Source: Pholis gunnellus (lineage: Eukaryota > Chordata > Actinopteri > Perciformes > Pholidae). Taken from it: DNA of 64,000 nucleotides. The position numbers and the translations under genes were made by a program. The stretch lies in assembly GCA_910591455.2 (NCBI GenBank), contig OU342806.1, forward strand, positions 16,622,841 through 16,686,840, in the 5' to 3' direction. The notes under the pieces were generated by a model, which was given only the letters and a program-made list of their open reading frames with translations, had not been told where the DNA came from and did not search any database. Shown here in pieces: positions 61,020-64,000 of the stretch (positions are counted from its first letter, which is position 1; every line of letters starts with the position of its first letter).

Positions 61020-64000
61020 TCATATTGTAACAGACAAATAAAAGTGGCTCTTAGTATAGCAGCTTGTTGGGATTTTGCCAAGTGACCTGAGATCATCTAT
61101 GACTGCCGTTGGCCAAAAACAGTCTCTGCCAATTAACATTGTAGAATATGTGTCAAGATTCTCCAAATCCACAATTCGATGCGACATTCGATTCCAGCTT
61201 TGTAATTTTTGGTGATGCATCCTTAATTCGTTAAGATCATGCGCTGACAACTGCCATTCATATTGTCAAATTCTCACAAGCAGCCTACAAACTTTATTTT
61301 TTTCTGTCAAGAAAAGCTTGCAAAAAGATTTATCAGGAACTATAGGCATTGAATGACAGATCCATCTTCTTATCTAAAAACTGATATCCCAAGGTGTCTC
61401 CTCCTTCCACACTCATTGCTCATCTCTCTATCAATCCCTCAAGCACATATGAAAGGAGACTAGATCTATTTTATCCTACCATCACCTGCAGAAAACCCTG
61501 CTTATTTGTCCTGGCTCGATCCATTCCATGCTCCGTTATACTTACCCCATCAAACATTATTTTGACTCAACTCAACCTTTCAAGTTTGGAGCGTGAACAA
61601 AACAATAAAAAGTTTGCCATCCCTCTGGATTCTTTAACAAGGTGCACGAGTCTCTTCATTAGAAACGGATCAATGTGTCTCAAGTGCACTCCGATAAAAA
61701 ACATGTTGAGGCTCTTTGAAGTTTGGGAAAACATACCTGTGTTCACATGCACCAAATCCCTCTCACGGGCACTCTCTCAATGTTTCTTAACATTGCAAAA
61801 ACATCCTTACGGGTGAAAGCTTAATTTGATGGCATCTGACAAATTGGATTATGGGTAAATGAGGTCTCGGCTTTCTGACAGAAAGACATTGTGCCATTTC
61901 AAGATGAAGTGAAGTGAATAGAATAAATCAGGTAAACTGTGAGGGGTCTTCATTAAAGTGTGAGTCTTTCCCTCCCTCAGACCGTCAGTGGCAGAACAAA
62001 AACTTGCAAATTGGAATAATATTACAATGAGCAATTTCGGTGAAATTTCAACTGCTGCAGAGTTATGTCAAAGGACAGGGACGAAACGTCATATATCACT
62101 TCACACGCTCATGAATAAATTAGGAGGTGACAAATCACCCTGCGAAGCAGGATTTCTACTATGGCAGAAAAGGTATGCTAATGCTATTCTTATTCATACT
62201 ATTTCTTTTACATTATGTTTATATGTTTACTTCTTGTTGAAAGAGGCAAATGACAGATCCTATGTCACCTCTTCTGTCACCTGCATGCTCCCTCTGTACA
62301 GTCCAGTGTCAAACAATTACACACAGCCACCTGTTCTAGTAGCTGCTCAAGCCTTCGAGCACGGTGTAAAAGAGACTTGTGGTCATCTTGGAGAACAATG
62401 GGCTGCCTGCTCTGATTATGACTCATCTTCACTCAACTCTCTCTTCACAGAGGAATCCATACTTAAAGCAAAGGGGCATCGTCTTTGCCCAAAAAAAATA
62501 ACCTTTTACTTTTGCTTTCTTCAAATCAGGAGTTATTGTAGGGAGTGGTCAACATGTGCTACATAAAGTGACATATCAAAAAGAACTTCAGAGAGAGTGT
62601 CAGGGTTTAATTAAACTGTCTGATCATTTATGAAAGCATCGTCAGACACAGAAAACTGGACGAAGGCCACCTCGTCTGGGCCAAAAGAGGTGGAATGAAG
62701 CCAGCGGAGAAAGGAAACACATCACAGTAATAACACCACGGGCCAATTATACTTAACTACTGCCTTCTGTCACAACTAGGTCACTGGGTCTTCACCATGC
62801 TGCGTAGAGTAAGTGTATGTGTCCGTGTGGTAGAGGGTCTGGTTTGCACATGTGTCATAATTTAATAAAATATTTCTAGAGGCAGCGTTCTGTGCGTTCC
62901 TGTTTTGTAAGCTTAGTGATAATATCAAAATGTTTTCCTTTTTTAAAATCATATTTGAAGTCATTGCTATTTTGTATTGAGCTCAATCATTTCAGTTCTT
63001 GAGATATACTTCAGAGGTTACATCTCTAATGGATGGAGCAGCTTCTATATAGCTGGGAAAGCATATATTCATTGATAAAAATAACATAAAGCGTTAATGT
63101 AAAAAATGTCTTTTTTCTGCTTTTGTCATTGGAAATCTGCCAAATCTACTTTTCTTTGTAACTAAAGGCAGAAATGTATTATTTGTGGACCTTAAGCCTC
63201 GAACCTCTCCCATACGAACACACATCGGGTCTGTTCATTTTGAAGGTACTCGGAATTTAGCTTGGGTGATATTTTTGGGATGTTAACTTGTGGGCATTAA
63301 ATGTCGGCTATTTAAATGTAGTTGTGGGATTTAGTGGTGGTAAAACCTGCGCTCAGCAGGCATTGCAAAGTGGAATTTCATGGGCAGCAAGGCATGAAAA
63401 CTTGCAGATGGGCCACGGCAGCCTGGGATTCACGCTCTCACACGTTTCTCTGGCTAAACAGACTTATCTCACTATTCTGGTTGCCTTTTTCGGTGTGACC
63501 GTCAATGCTTCACACATTTAGGCAAACGGGACTAGTATTATTACTCATCATGGCTCAAAATTCCATTTAAAATCATTTTCAGGGTTGTTCCTGCGTGTCT
63601 ATGGCCAGCAGAAGGATCTGCCCAGTCAGCCCAATGGTTTCAAATAAAATCATTATTTATTATTTTGGCCACAAAACTCCTGACTGCTAAATAACGTAGA
63701 GACTGCCTGCAAGTTATTGGGTGGAAGACACAGAGGGGAAGATGGGATAGTGGAGTTCAAAATGGAGGCAAAAAAATTGAAATTAGAAGAAAACTAAACA
63801 ATAATGTGAAGAAAATAATAGAGAAAGATAGAGACCAAGAGAAGAGAGACTAAAGAAAGATAGAGACAAAGCTGAGACTCCTCAAAGAAAACCTTTTGAA
63901 AAGATAAATGGAAAGTTTGCACATCAAAAGACACACAGGTCAGGTATGAATCAATATCTCAAGCAAGAGCACAGCATTAGTGAGGTATAACATCAAGCAA
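61020..64000. other. Stretch without a recognisable gene
   Basis: AT-rich single-copy DNA. A block at 61990-62165 (TGCAAATTGGAATAATATTA, GAGCAATTTCGGTGAAATTT, GGGACGAAACGTCATATATC) and another at 63310-63470 have a conserved-element look. The long plus-strand frames at 61394-61816 and 61988-62566 have no domain, signal peptide or splice context, and seem to be chance. No lrp8 exon was found up to the right edge. Confidence 0.5.

Noticed and set aside
61988..62566. 192-codon plus-strand frame, the longest in the window
   Set aside because: No domain, signal peptide, splice signal or family resemblance. Composition looks like translated AT-rich non-coding DNA.

Overview
This 64 kb window looks like nuclear DNA of a teleost fish. 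It is AT-rich and almost entirely non-coding. It is crowded with (CA)n/(TG)n microsatellites, several over 100 bp, and with interspersed repeats that I recognise as widespread in ray-finned fish: a tRNA-derived SINE with an L2-type 3' hairpin tail, a decayed Rex3/RTE-like LINE, a second LINE reverse-transcriptase fragment, and several short non-autonomous elements. Nothing bacterial, plasmid-like, phage-like or CRISPR-like was seen.

The one coding feature I can support well is a 123 bp exon on the minus strand at 2145-2267. It encodes a complete LDL-receptor class A repeat with six cysteines and a DGSDE calcium site, flanked by phase-1 splice sites. Its sequence, and the partial codons at both edges, fit the second ligand-binding repeat of lrp8 (apolipoprotein E receptor 2, a reelin receptor) better than vldlr. 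The transcript runs right to left. Bases 1-2144 are then the start of the next intron, and 2268-64000 is most simply the preceding, very long intron. I searched the minus strand for the first LDLa exon and did not find it. A signal-peptide exon or promoter was also not recognised.

Layout. 0-2.5 kb: lrp8 exon with a (CA)29 array and a possible old element. 2.5-12 kb: unremarkable intron, a CA/CG alternating tract near 7.1 kb, and a LINE RT relic near 9.7-10.2 kb. 12-18 kb: long CA/TG arrays, a G26 homopolymer inside a conserved-looking block, and a G-quadruplex motif at 17.2 kb. 18-19.2 kb: a perfect 16 bp hairpin, a teleost repeat and a SINE side by side. 20-29.3 kb: mostly single-copy DNA with several blocks that look like conserved non-coding elements. 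29.7-30.4 kb: Rex3/RTE-like LINE relic on the minus strand. 37.7-38.5 kb: decayed DNA-transposon-like material. 42.6 kb: a 148 bp CA array. 50.3-54 kb: four short interspersed-repeat copies and a TG array. 55.3-55.8 kb: an unexplained coding-like open stretch on the minus strand. 58.4-61 kb: eight CA/TG arrays packed into 2.5 kb, plus a second copy of the 18.6 kb repeat.

Repeat-family names come from recognition by eye, not from a database search. The conserved-element calls are inferences from composition and motif content only. Most open reading frames over 60 codons here are chance frames through AT-rich or microsatellite DNA and are not annotated.
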